Shown: positions 45,527 to 54,909, numbered from the stretch's first letter. The stretch: DNA of 64,000 bases from Strongylocentrotus droebachiensis (GCA_035222895.1 JAVYIG010000689.1:350501-414500), one strand, 5' to 3'. Translations and numbers: made by a program. Notes: generated from the sequence alone by a model not told the origin.

Positions 45527-48500
45527 CTGACACACCTCCATCTCCTCGAGAATATCCTTCAAGGAATTACATATCTGATAAAGCACGACGTGGTCTTTTT
45601 GTTGAAGTGGAGATAAGGGGAATCAAAGCAAGGTTGTTGGTAGATTCAGGTGCCACCGATACCATTTTATCTTCATCCGTGTACTATCGGATACATTCAA
45701 CTAATAGGCCAGACTTGACAGAAGTGGGAGTTCGCAATGCAGATGGCAGTAGCATGGAAACGCTAGGTAGTGCATGGTTGGAGCTTGGTGTAGGAACATG
45801 CATCTTTCCACTAGAGGTAGTCTTCGGCAATACCGACCAGGTAGACGGGCTACTTGGGCTGGACTTCATGGAACCAAATGGGTGTATTATCGATCTGAAG
45901 ACAAAGGAACTGCGGCTCAAGGGAGAGAGAATCAAATGTACGGATGCACGAGGAGTTTCATTTAGCTCCAGAGTATTGATAGGGGCAACTACAAGGGTGC
46001 CACCAGGTCATGAGGTTATTGTTCCAGGCTACACGACAGGGCTGCAAGATGGGACAGGTCTAGGTCTCATTGAACCTGCGGAGAGTAGCGAGCTCCTGAA
46101 CAAAGGCATCATCGTTGCACGGGTAGTTGTAGAAAGGACGGAAACAACCCTCCCTGTTCGAGTCTTCAACCCAGGAAAGAAGGCATGCGTAATTCGCAGA
46201 GGTACACTTGCCGGCCATCTAACACCCATCAGCGGGGAGGACATTGAAGAAATTCCAGGCCAACCTTTACCAACAACCGATAATCATACAGTCCCAGACC
46301 ATCTCGTAGATCTCTTTGAAAGAAGCAAGAGAGGGATAGACAAGGTCTTCCATGACAGAATTGCCAAGCTACTGTGCGAGAACCAAGACATTTTCGCAAT
46401 TTCGGACTCAGACATTGGAAAGACTGGCCTTGTCAAACATCACATCAACACAGGGGATAGTCTTCCAATCAGACAAAGGCCCCGTAGGTTTCCACCCAAG
46501 GAGCAGGAAGAGATTGATCGTCAAATCCAAGACATGCTTGAACATGACAGAATAGAGCCCTCAGACAGCCCTTGGTCATCCAATGTTGTTCTCGTAAAGA
46601 AAAAAGACGGGTCAAAAAGGTTTTGCGTGGATTATCGTCGTCTGAATCACTTGACAATCAAGGACAGCTACCCAATACCTCGCATTGATGATTCGCTGGA
46701 CGCACTTGGAGGTGCAAAATGGTTTTCTACTTTGGACCTGGCCTCAGGATATTGGCAGGTCGAGCTAGATGAAGAAGCCAAAAAGAAATCAGCTTTCGTT
46801 GTTCGAGGAGGGCTATACAGCTGGAAAGTGATGCCCTTCGGGCTATGCAACGCCCCATCCACCTTTGAGAGGCTGATGGAGCAGGTCCTGTCCGGACTGC
46901 ATTGGGAAGTACTCTTGGTTTACTTGGACGATGTCATTGTATTCGCCAAAACAATCGACGAAGAACTGACTAGACTGGGGATGGTCTTCCAACGTCTTCG
47001 GAAAGCAGGATTGAAGCTCAAAGCAAAGAAATGTCACCTATTTCGGGAGAGTGTCTTGTATCTGGGACATGTAGTGTCCAGGGAAGGAGTGTCCACAGAC
47101 CCAGAAAAGATAAGAGCTGTCAAGGAGTGGCCAACCCCTACTAGTGTAAAGGACGTCCAGAGTTTCTTAGGACTGGCCTCGTACTATAGGAGGTTTATTG
47201 AAGGATTTGCCAATATCGCCCGGCCACTACATCGGCTAACCGAGAAAGCCCACACCTTCGTATGGACTGAGGAATGTGAAGATGCCTTCCAGGAACTCAA
47301 GAAGCGGCTGTACCAATCGCCTATCTTAGCATACCCAGACCCAGAACAGGATTATATCCTGGATACGGATGCTAGTAATGAGGGGATAGGGGCTGTCCTA
47401 TCTCAAGTGGTAGATGGAAAGGAACGAGTCATATCATATGCTAGCAGAGCTCTGAACAAAGCAGAGAAGAACTATTGCGTTACCAGAAAGGAGTTGCTCG
47501 CCGTCGTAGAATTTTTGAAGAAATTCCGACAGTACTTGTATGGGCAGAAGACTACGGTCAGGACGGACCACGGAGCATTGCGATGGCTTCTGAATTTCAA
47601 AGATCCGCAAGGGCAGATGGCCCGCTGGCTTCAAGTGATAGCTGAGTATGATATCGAAATCATACACCGAGCTGGTCGCTCGCATGCCAATGCAGATAGT
47701 TTGTCAAGACGGCCTTGTCCCCAGTGTAAACGGGATGTTGAGGAGTCTGCAGGCTTCGAAGTCCAAGCAGGACCTGGAAATGGCCGTGCAGAGGTAAATG
47801 CGGTTACCCTAGCACCAAGTATCACCAATGCACACCTGAACCAAGAACAAACTGAAGATTCATCAATCAAGTGGATCTTGAACGGCAAACAACAATCAAA
47901 AGACAGGCCTGAATGGTCTTCAATGGCATCAAAGTCTAGTGTCGAAAAGTCTTACTGGAGAATGTGGGATCAACTAGCTGTCAAGCAAGGAGTTCTTCAC
48001 CGAAAGTGGGAATGTGATCAAGGTCAGAAGATCACTTGGCATGTTGTCCTCCCAACCAAACTTCGGTCAGAAGTCGTGAAAGAGTTGCATGGTGGGAAGT
48101 CCAGCGGACATCTAGGGATGAACAAAACCATAGCCAAAGTTCGCATGAGATTCTACTGGTACGGAATGGATGCAGACATACGGTCCGTAGTTCGACAATG
48201 CAACGTCTGTGCCTCCAAGAAGTCACCAGCTAAGAAACGGAGGGCCCCCTTGCAACAAGATACGGTAGGAATGCCGATGGAGCGTGTCGCCATGGACGTA
48301 GTTGGACCGCTACCCGAGACGGAGAGAGGGAACAAGTACATTCTGGTTGTAGGGGACTATTTTAGCAAGTGGATGGAGGCCTACCCAATACCAGATCAAA
48401 CCGCTGTAACGGTTGCAGACAAGTTTGTAAACGAGTTTGTTTGTAGGTTTGGTGTTCCTGAAGTATTGCATTCAGATCAGGGCCGGAATTTCGAGTCTCG

Positions 48501-49350
48501 CGTCTTTAAGGAAATGTGCGGCATCCTTGGCATTCACAAGACACGCACCACCCCATACAACCCAAAGTCCGATGGACTCATTGAACGGTTTAATGGCACT
48601 CTGCTCAACATGATCTCAATGATGATTGAACCCCATAAGCGACAACGAGATTGGGACGAGAAGTTGGCGATCGCAGTGTTTGCCTACCGTAGTGCTCCCC
48701 AAGACTCCACAAGGGAGACACCTAATATGCTGATGTTAGGGCGGGAAGTGCATTTGCCAATAGACCTGACCACAGAGGCTCTAGAGGACCCCGAGGAGCA
48801 TGATATTGAGACAGACTACGCATACACCTTGAGGCAACGCATGCGGGAAGCTCACGAAAGGGCCCGTAAGAACTGCACTGAAAGTGCTAGGCGGCAGAAA
48901 AAGGATTATGACTCCAAGGCAGGGGGTAGTCCTTTGGCAGTGGGCGACTTTGTGTGGCTCTACAACAAGGCAAAGACCAAAGGCTTGTCCCCGAAGCTCC
49001 AGAGGAGGTGGGAGGGCCCTTACTTGTTAATTCGGCAATTGTCAGATGTTACTTGCCGAATACAGGCGAAGAGAAATGGAAAGATGAAGGTGGTCCATGT
49101 TGACAGGTTGAAGCCGTACAAGGGGGAACCTCTTCAATCCTGGTTAGAAGCAAGTGAAAGCAGGGACGCTCACGGAAATGAGCAGGAGGCTCCTAGCCAA
49201 CTGACACAGCATATGGACATCGAGGACTTGAACAGGGAAGATTCCCAGCCTGTCACACCCCCTGTTCCGGCACCACGAAAAGTTCCGGTCCCACCCCCTA
49301 GAAGAAATCCGTCAAGGAAAAGAAACGAGCCTATCCGCTACAGTTATTAA
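45430..49350 (+). CDS. Pol of the gypsy element (protease, RT, RNase H, integrase)
   Basis: Open frame after TAA at 45427; it has no own start and is reached from gag by -1 frameshift. In order: aspartic protease (LLVDSGATDT, Asp codon 45643); reverse transcriptase with YLDD at 46921-46932; RNase H (ILDTDASNEG near 47360, RTDHGALRWL); and integrase. The integrase has an HHCC zinc domain (GHLGMNK ... CNVCASK), catalytic Asp 48295, Asp 48475 and Glu 48583 (D-x35-E spacing between the last two), and a GPY-type module (RRWEGPYLLI). The tail is proline-rich. No stop or shift breaks it. The gene order is that of Ty3/gypsy; the clade cannot be fixed by eye. Confidence 0.97.
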   Translation: MPSRKRIQEAFGKRGSANPEARGEAGRTPGHVTDTPPSPREYPSRNYISDKARRGLFVEVEIRGIKARLLVDSGATDTILSSSVYYRIHSTNRPDLTEVGVRNADGSSMETLGSAWLELGVGTCIFPLEVVFGNTDQVDGLLGLDFMEPNGCIIDLKTKELRLKGERIKCTDARGVSFSSRVLIGATTRVPPGHEVIVPGYTTGLQDGTGLGLIEPAESSELLNKGIIVARVVVERTETTLPVRVFNPGKKACVIRRGTLAGHLTPISGEDIEEIPGQPLPTTDNHTVPDHLVDLFERSKRGIDKVFHDRIAKLLCENQDIFAISDSDIGKTGLVKHHINTGDSLPIRQRPRRFPPKEQEEIDRQIQDMLEHDRIEPSDSPWSSNVVLVKKKDGSKRFCVDYRRLNHLTIKDSYPIPRIDDSLDALGGAKWFSTLDLASGYWQVELDEEAKKKSAFVVRGGLYSWKVMPFGLCNAPSTFERLMEQVLSGLHWEVLLVYLDDVIVFAKTIDEELTRLGMVFQRLRKAGLKLKAKKCHLFRESVLYLGHVVSREGVSTDPEKIRAVKEWPTPTSVKDVQSFLGLASYYRRFIEGFANIARPLHRLTEKAHTFVWTEECEDAFQELKKRLYQSPILAYPDPEQDYILDTDASNEGIGAVLSQVVDGKERVISYASRALNKAEKNYCVTRKELLAVVEFLKKFRQYLYGQKTTVRTDHGALRWLLNFKDPQGQMARWLQVIAEYDIEIIHRAGRSHANADSLSRRPCPQCKRDVEESAGFEVQAGPGNGRAEVNAVTLAPSITNAHLNQEQTEDSSIKWILNGKQQSKDRPEWSSMASKSSVEKSYWRMWDQLAVKQGVLHRKWECDQGQKITWHVVLPTKLRSEVVKELHGGKSSGHLGMNKTIAKVRMRFYWYGMDADIRSVVRQCNVCASKKSPAKKRRAPLQQDTVGMPMERVAMDVVGPLPETERGNKYILVVGDYFSKWMEAYPIPDQTAVTVADKFVNEFVCRFGVPEVLHSDQGRNFESRVFKEMCGILGIHKTRTTPYNPKSDGLIERFNGTLLNMISMMIEPHKRQRDWDEKLAIAVFAYRSAPQDSTRETPNMLMLGREVHLPIDLTTEALEDPEEHDIETDYAYTLRQRMREAHERARKNCTESARRQKKDYDSKAGGSPLAVGDFVWLYNKAKTKGLSPKLQRRWEGPYLLIRQLSDVTCRIQAKRNGKMKVVHVDRLKPYKGEPLQSWLEASESRDAHGNEQEAPSQLTQHMDIEDLNREDSQPVTPPVPAPRKVPVPPPRRNPSRKRNEPIRYSY
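45463..45469 (+). promoter_or_regulatory. -1 ribosomal frameshift site
   Basis: GGGAAAC lies in the gag frame as G-GGA-AAC inside the gag/pol overlap (45430-45526). Six bases on, CAGCC (45476-45480) can pair with GGCTG (45501-45505), with an inner CCC/GGG, giving a stem-loop at the usual distance. Slipping by -1 enters the pol frame. Confidence 0.8.
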
Positions 49351-49442
49351 TTAGATAGTTAACCCATTGCAACTATATTATCTGTGATGAATGATAATCC
49401 AGATGATCTCGATTTTGTGTTAACCTGATGTCCTCTGTGTCG

Positions 49443-49454
49443 ATTCTCTTACAG
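49443..49454 (+). promoter_or_regulatory. Possible splice acceptor before the third ORF
   Basis: ATTCTCTTACAG ends nine bases before the ATG of the zinc-finger ORF. Joining the donor at 44274 to it would not keep gag in frame with that ORF, so translation would begin at its own ATG, or another donor is used. Confidence 0.4.
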
Positions 49455-49463
49455 TAAGCCAGT

Positions 49464-50282
49464 ATGCGACATTCCAGGGGGAACGTGAAGTGCTATTCTT
49501 GCGGTCATTACTTCTCCCACAAGAGAAGTTTGGAGAGACACATTCAAGAGAGACATCGAAGAAGGGAGGAACACAAATGCAGAGGGTGCGACAAGTCTTT
49601 TTTTAGGAAGGACAACCTGACGAGGCACGTACAGAGTCGACACGAGGGGAAGACAACAGAAGACAAGCGGCAAGACGCGCCTGTGGTAACCCCTGTAGCA
49701 GCAGGTGAGCTGAGTATTCATGCTTCGAAGGAAACACTCTCTTCAGAGAACGGGAATGCATCGAGGCCGACCGGTAAAGATCTCAGCATGCTGTTAAAGG
49801 AGAGGGAAAGTGAGACCTCGTCGGTATCGTCAGAGTCAGAAGCTGAGGTGGAGGACTGCCCAACCCCAACGTTTCGGAAGATCCAGATGGGAAGGCCAAT
49901 GCAGGGGTTGGATCTGCGACGCACTCTTCCGGGCACCCCTCTGCAGGTAGAAGAGAGGTCTTCCTCAACACAGTTCTCGGGGGGCAAGAAGCTCTTTCAG
50001 GAGGAAAAGGTACGAGAGTACAGCGTGGTTTTCCTGCATGATGGGTGTGAGAAGGAAAGTTCGCCGGCGCCTACAAAGTTGCATCACCTCGCATCGGATC
50101 AGTCGCTAGGTTCTCCGATGTCCGTACAGGAGCTGGAAAGGGCCCTGGTCGGCCGGGTTAACAGCATTACTGAAGTCACCACAAGACGATCTTTTTGTGA
50201 CGGGATTCTGGTAGTGGAGGAAGAGATCAGGACCAATTACAGTATTAACTTGAAGGCTGGAGCAATCTTACCAGAAGTTTAA
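49464..50282 (+). CDS. Third ORF of the gypsy element: two-finger C2H2 protein
   Basis: 272 residues from ATG 49464, beginning 113 bases after pol and ending 627 bases before the 3' LTR, the place where env sits in env-bearing elements. Two C2H2 fingers: Cys10, Cys13, His26, His31 (VKCYSCGHYFSHKRSLERH) and Cys39, Cys42, His55, His60 (HKCRGCDKSFFRKDNLTRH), both C-x2-C-x12-H-x4-H. The rest is serine- and acid-rich and matches no family I know. There is no signal peptide or membrane segment, so it is not an envelope protein. Possible roles, all inference: binding the element's own DNA or RNA, targeting, or countering host silencing. Confidence 0.85.
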   Translation: MRHSRGNVKCYSCGHYFSHKRSLERHIQERHRRREEHKCRGCDKSFFRKDNLTRHVQSRHEGKTTEDKRQDAPVVTPVAAGELSIHASKETLSSENGNASRPTGKDLSMLLKERESETSSVSSESEAEVEDCPTPTFRKIQMGRPMQGLDLRRTLPGTPLQVEERSSSTQFSGGKKLFQEEKVREYSVVFLHDGCEKESSPAPTKLHHLASDQSLGSPMSVQELERALVGRVNSITEVTTRRSFCDGILVVEEEIRTNYSINLKAGAILPEV

Positions 50283-50896
50283 CTCATACATGTATATCAA
50301 TTCAGCTATCATTAATATTGCAATTACTTGGAAACCTGTTTTCTTGTATGTATTTTATGCTGCAATTGAAGTTCATGGCGGAACTCATTTATATTCCTCT
50401 TATAGTGATTAAATTTTCCTTACATGTAACTATTGATGTTGTTGTTGTTTTTAGTTTTTACGGCGCTATCATTGAAAATATGAATATTTACGCCAGAATG
50501 AATTCCTATGATCTATTCCACCAAAGATGATAATGCGTGTGTATATATTACTTGTACATAACTCTTACCTCATGTTTAACTGCAGGCTTATTCGAGGATA
50601 GTGGTACTGCGTACATACTGATAGTACAGGTTGAAATAGTTTAAATTTGGAAAGGACTTGATCTTTTTCCACTCTTGTTCTTGTACAATTATATGTAATT
50701 ATTGCTATACGTGAAAGTATTCCAGCGGATTTTTCGGCCTTTAATTGCAAAAATGTATTTATAGATGTTGTTCGCAGGACAGAATGATTAATTGAAATAA
50801 ATGTATAAAAGTTTTATCTATGTAATTTTGCCTCATTCTTGCCAAAAGCATGTATTAAGACGATTTTGTGTTTTTGGTCAGAGGACTGCCCAGACT
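50283..50896 (+). other. Element 3' untranslated region
   Basis: AT-rich DNA between the third ORF and the polypurine tract. The small frames show no domain. Confidence 0.7.
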
Positions 50897-50909
50897 TGGG
50901 GCGGGGTAG
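50897..50909 (+). promoter_or_regulatory. Polypurine tract
   Basis: TGGGGCGGGGTAG, directly before the 3' LTR, primes plus-strand synthesis. It is interrupted by C and T residues. Confidence 0.75.
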
Positions 50910-51309
50910 TGTAACGAAATCGTTATTTACATTACCTAGCCTTTTAGAGGGCGTTAGTTATTGTAATTGTTTATTGTTATTGTAGATGTCGCTATGGTTA
51001 CGTCGCGCACTGCGATGCGCGTACGTGGGGTTAATCTTTGGGGCAGTCTGTGTTGAGCTGCCGTAGAAGGAAGTTGTGCCTTAATTTGTTTGGAAGTTCA
51101 GATTATTAAAGTTCTTGGAAACATTACTTGATCTGTAAGTGCATATTATTTCCTGTGTTGGTAACTTAATTTAGTTAAGTGATTGTAAGCTGATCTGAGA
51201 GTGTCTGTTGCACAATATATTTTTGTGAGAACGTCGAGTACAGAGAAAGAGCGGGTTCTGACTGAAGAAGTGACGCTACCCAGAGAGTGAGAGACCCGTT
51301 TTCGTTACA
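50910..51309 (+). repeat. 3' LTR
   Basis: 400 bp, same sequence as 43008-43407 by eye, followed by ATATT of the target. Confidence 0.97.
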
Positions 51310-51415
51310 ATATTATGCATGGACATTTTGTTTCATTTTTTAATGAGATATTGTGTCTTCAGTCTGGTATGGAAAGGGCACAAACAACCCTGTTATTATT
51401 ATAATAAAATAGTAC

Positions 51416-51483
51416 CTGACAACATCAACATCAGTTTCAGCAGCATCACTTCCATACCATTTCAAAAGTGATGGCAAGTTGAT
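51416..51483 (-). CDS. DUF547 protein exon
   Basis: 68 bp on the - strand, acceptor TTTGTAG, donor CAG|GTACTA; phase 0 to phase 2. It encodes INLPSLLKWYGSDAAETDVD plus VVR. The LPSLLKWYG segment is the conserved helix of DUF547 (xLSKILKWFxxDF style). The gypsy 3' LTR ends only 106 bases away, inside the following intron. Confidence 0.9.
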
Positions 51484-51689
51484 CTACAAACAAAGAGCAA
51501 GAAAAGGAAATCAAGAATGATAATAACAATGATTAAACATTAAACATAGCACATAACGCATAGCCATAATTGCATGTCTCGGAACTTTACAAAATTTACA
51601 AGAATTCAGTGAATTTTAGGAGACTGGCATCTACCTTAAAAACACTTTTTTGAACTTACTTTGGTTGAATTATTTGCTGAACGCTTTTA

Positions 51690-52010
51690 GGATGAAGAAG
51701 AAGATGGAAAAGAGAGAAAGGACAAGATCAAAATGAAAGAAAAAAAGAAGAAGAGGAGTAACAATGACAACAGCCACAACAAGAATGAGAAAGAGAAGAA
51801 GAAGGAAAAGAAGGGAAAGAACAAGAAAAAGATGAACATACAGAAAACTAAGAAGAAAAGGAAGAAGTAGAAGCAGAAAAAGAAGATAAAAGGAGAGTTC
51901 GAGTCTTGAAAAAGAAGAAAAAGCAAAACAACAAAAAACGAGCCAGAGGAGAATATTGAGAAGAAGATGAAGGAGAAAAAGAAGAAGAGGAGGAGGAGAT
52001 GAAGATAGAA
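51690..52010. repeat. AAG/GAA-rich purine tract
   Basis: Intronic (GAAGAA)n-like DNA. The 133-residue phenylalanine- and serine-rich frame on the - strand is a product of it, though that frame runs into the real exon at 52032. Confidence 0.9.
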
Positions 52011-52031
52011 AGAAAGTTCATAGAGACTAAC

Positions 52032-52142
52032 CTGTTTGGATTCAGTATCTACCGTTACCTCCTGGTCCAGGTAGTTTCTTGAAGCCATCTCTAACGCCCT
52101 CTCAAGGTTCTGCTCAGTGTATACACTGATTGGAGGGCATGA
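52032..52142 (-). CDS. DUF547 protein exon
   Basis: 111 bp, 37 codons, phase 0-0; acceptor TCTCCTAG, donor CAG|GTTAGT. It encodes SCPPISVYTEQNLERALEMA, then SRNYLDQEVTVDTESKQ. The preceding exon ends with CGAE, giving the CGAESCPPI motif that is a hallmark of DUF547, a cysteine-rich site in this uncharacterised domain. Confidence 0.93.
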
Positions 52143-52396
52143 CTAGGAGAGAAAATGGCCAACAGAAAAATCATTAGCCAGGAAGGGTGCTACATGATAA
52201 ATAATTAAATACGAATAGCAGAAGAGATGTTTAACTCTCTTTATGCCACACAAATAATCTCCTAGCCGACCTTGTGCCTAAATTTGAGAACCCATTCGAT
52301 AAGCATTTCAATAGGATTATGGTGTGCTACTAAAAAGCACAAACCAGGAAAAAAGTTATACTTGGAGAGTAAGTAACAGTAAGTAATGGTACAAAC

Positions 52397-52795
52397 TGGT
52401 GAATTGCTGTTTGGTCTACAACCAGTTCCTTTACTATCCAATTAGTCTATTCCCATATAGTCTACACCCAGCCTGTCTACTACATTGTACATGTACCCAC
52501 CTAATCTAATCATTTGGTCTAATGACAATTTAGGCTGATAGCCATTTGGTCTATATCCAATTAGTCTACTACCCATTTGGTCTATTATTAATTTAGTATA
52601 ATAACCAGTTAGTCTAATGCTCATTTGGTCTACTATCTATAAGGCTAATAATCATTTAATGATTATTATTATTCATGGTTAAATAATCATTAGACCAAAT
52701 GGTAAGTAGAACAAAATGATTATAATTAGACCATGTGGATAGTAGACCGAATGGGAAATAGACAATCTGATTGTAGACCAAACAGCAATACACCA
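52397..52795. mobile_element. Foldback element built of TTTGGTCTA-type repeats
   Basis: The outer 24-25 bp are inverted (TGGTGAATTGCTGTTTGGTC ... GACCAAACAGCAATACACCA). TACAAAC lies outside both ends (52390-52396 and 52796-52802), a 7-8 bp target duplication. The left arm (to about 52640) is a run of diverged CATTTGGTCTACTA/CCAATTAGTCTA units. The right arm (from about 52684) has the same units inverted, so the whole can fold. It lies in a DUF547 gene intron, 24-31 bp from an exon edge. Confidence 0.85.
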
Positions 52796-52826
52796 TACAA
52801 ACTTACTACAATATGGCTGTACATAC

Positions 52827-52945
52827 CTCAGCACCACAGTTAAGAGCAAAGTGTATCCTAGCATCTAAGATGTCAACCATGTAAGGTAACCTGGGGTCAT
52901 TGTCATGGAAACAGCTCTTCTTGGTGGAAGGGTGTGGCTTATTCC
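52827..52945 (-). CDS. DUF547 protein exon
   Basis: 119 bp; acceptor CATGACAG, donor GAG|GTATGT; phase 1 to 0. It encodes NKPHPSTKKSCFHDNDPRLP, then YMVDILDARIHFALNCGAE. HPSxxK...DPRLP...DARIHFALNCGA is diagnostic for DUF547 (family pattern N-R-PHP...DPRIHFALVCGA). Confidence 0.95.
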
Positions 52946-53245
52946 CTGTCATGAAAAGTAGAAAGACCAGCGATTGTTATTCATTCAGAACTGCAGCGTT
53001 ATCTCAAGTTTTACGTAGAGTACTTTAAAGAGAGTAAAAATATTCTGTTCTTGTTTCAATTTCAAAGTCAGTATTTATCATCCAAAATATAAACAAACAC
53101 TTATAACAGTCATGAATACAGAAATAAGGATACCTTTAAAAAAAGCACGAGGCACCTGAACATATATGAAATGAAAATGATAACAAATCAAATATTGCAT
53201 CAAATTTTCATGAGACTAAGCCTCTGATACCCACTTGGTTTTAGT

Positions 53246-53263
53246 TTAGGGTTAGGGTTAGGG
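53246..53263 (+). repeat. Short telomere-like repeat
   Basis: Three TTAGGG units within an intron. Probably chance or a tiny interstitial telomeric repeat. Confidence 0.6.
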
Positions 53264-53586
53264 TTCGGGAAAGTGTTTGGTCCAGGGATGGATTTATGGA
53301 ACAATTTTGCCAGAGCAAACAGTCAACAACCTTCATTATTCATAATACCTCTTGTAAATTTGATGTAATTTGCATTTTTTGTGACTCAAGAATGAAAGAT
53401 TGACTGGTTGAATAAGGGCCTTTCTTGAATACTTTTACATGTAGATGTAAGCTTTAATATGACAAATTCTCAAGAAACATAAATCAGGACAAATCAATTT
53501 ATAACATATTTTAACAATTTCAAATGTTGGTAAGGGTATCAATAAATTAGTTCTTGAATGTAAATGTAATGTTGTTAATGACTTAC

Positions 53587-53739
53587 TTCTCAGGATACCA
53601 TGTTCGATGTCGTCCAAGGAATAGACCTGACCGGCAATGGTGTAGGAACTGGTCTTCCAGAAGTCCTGGACCTCAAGAACAGTACCAGGCAGTTCTGGCT
53701 GGGCTGCTAAGGCATGAATTGTCAGAGCGTTGTAGATGT
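53587..53739 (-). CDS. DUF547 protein exon, domain core
   Basis: 153 bp; acceptor TTATAATCAG, donor AGAA|GTAAGT; phase 1-1. With the last base of the previous exon it reads NIYNALTIHALAAQPELPGT, VLEVQDFWKTSSYTIAGQ, then VYSLDDIEHGILR. FINIYNAL, the Trp, and SLDDIEHGILR are the DUF547 signature. The first about 45 bp with the flanking intron is the parent of the array at 53740-54720. Confidence 0.96.
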
Positions 53740-54720
53740 CTGATTATAATGGTCAAAGAGGAATAGGGCAAAGACTAGGCCACTAAGGAATGAATCGTCA
53801 GAGCAAGTAGGTGTCTGATTATAATGGTCAAAGGGAAATAGAGCAAAGATGGGGCAACTACGGTATGAATCATAAGAGCGTTGTAGATGTCTGATTATTC
53901 GATCAAAGGGAAACAGAGCAAAGACTAGACCGCTACGGAATGAATCGTAAGAGCAAATAGTCACATGGAAATAAAGCAAAGACTGGGCCCCTAAAGAGTG
54001 AATCGTTAGAGCAAGTAGATGTCTGATGGTAATGGTCAAAGAGAAATAGAGCAAAGATTGGGCCGCTAAGGTATGAATTGTGAGAACAAATAGATGTCCG
54101 ATTGTAATGGTCAAAGAGAAATAGAGCAAAGACTGGGCCACTAAGGAATGAATCAAAAGAACGAGTATACAGTATGTACGTCTGATTGTAATCATAGTCA
54201 AAAGCAAATAGAGCAAAGACAGGGTCACTAAGATATGAATCGAGAGAACAAGTAGATGTCCCGACTATAATGGTTCAAAGGGAAATAGAGCAAAGACAGG
54301 GCCACTAAGGCATGAATCGTCAGAGGGTTGTAGATGTTTGATTATAATCATAGTCAAAGGGAAATTGAGAAGAGACTGGGCCACTAAGGTATGAATCGTA
54401 AGAACAAGTAGATGTCTGATCATAATAGTCACATGTAAATAGAGCAAAGACGGGGCCACTAAGGTATGAATCGTAAGAACAAGTAGATGTCTGACCATAA
54501 TAGTCACATGTAAATAGAGCAAAGACGGGGCCGATGAGGTATGAATCTTAAGAGCAAGTAGATGTCTCATTATATTCATAGTCAAAGGGAAACAGAGCAA
54601 AGACTGGGCCCCTAAAGAATGAATCGTTAGAGCAAGTAGATTCCAATTGTAACAGTCAAAAGGAAAGAGAGCAAAGACTGGGCCACCACACCATGAATCA
54701 TGATAACTGGGCAAGGTAGT
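53740..54720 (-). repeat. Junction-derived tandem array before DUF547 exon 53587-53739
   Basis: Twelve or thirteen units of about 72-85 bp. Each has, on the - strand, an AG acceptor-like end, then a copy of the exon's start (ACATCTACTTGCTCTAACGA-type, reading HLLALTIHSLGAQS in place of IYNALTIHALAAQP), then 30 bp of intron (ATTTCCCTTTGACCATTATA-type). Because most units keep the same length modulo 3, frames of 149 and 168 codons stay open across the array. Confidence 0.93.
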
Positions 54721-54751
54721 TCATTATTATCATAATTGTTGCCAAGGATAC

Positions 54752-54909
54752 TGATGAAGAATGCTTTCCTCTGATCCGAGGTCAGGGGGCGAAGGTCAAT
54801 GCTATTGAGTTCTCTTGCTTTGGCTTGATAGTCGATGTAGAAGTCACTCTGACATAGCTTGAAGTAGTCCACACTAGATCCGTCTTCCGACATACACGAA
54901 GCTTTGATT
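54752..54909 (-). CDS. DUF547 protein exon
   Basis: 158 bp; acceptor CCTCTTTAG, donor CATCA|GTATCC; phase 2 to 1. It encodes IKASCMSEDGSSVDYFKLCQ, SDFYIDYQAKARELNSIDLR and PLTSDQRKAFFI. The region L-x3-DL-x2-L...R-x-AFFI leads directly into NIYNAL of the next exon, as in the family. Cysteines at SCMS and LCQS are not part of a motif I recognise. Confidence 0.93.

Larger units (their letters stand above)
43008..51309 (+). mobile_element. Complete Ty3/gypsy LTR retrotransposon
   Basis: An 8302-bp element with 400-bp LTRs, a tRNA-Leu primer site, minisatellite leader, gag, frameshifted pol in the order protease-RT-RNase H-integrase, a zinc-finger ORF and a polypurine tract. ATAT lies on both sides (43004-43007 and 51310-51313), and ATATT also fits if the LTR start is set one base in. 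The LTRs begin TGTAACG and end CGTTACA. All long frames are open, so it may be active. It lies antisense in the last intron of the DUF547 gene. Confidence 0.98.

Noticed and set aside
45607-45609. Independent pol start at 45607
   Set aside because: It is GTG and the frame is already open from 45430. Entry by -1 frameshift explains pol better.
51687-52031. 133-residue Phe-rich frame on the - strand
   Set aside because: Only its first part (exon 52032-52142) is real; the rest is read-through into a purine tract after a good splice donor.
53246-53263. Telomere or chromosome end
   Set aside because: Only three TTAGGG units inside an intron, with genes on both sides.
53722-54714. 149- and 168-residue proteins on the - strand
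   Set aside because: They are read-through of the junction-derived array; no start context and interrupted by unit-length changes.
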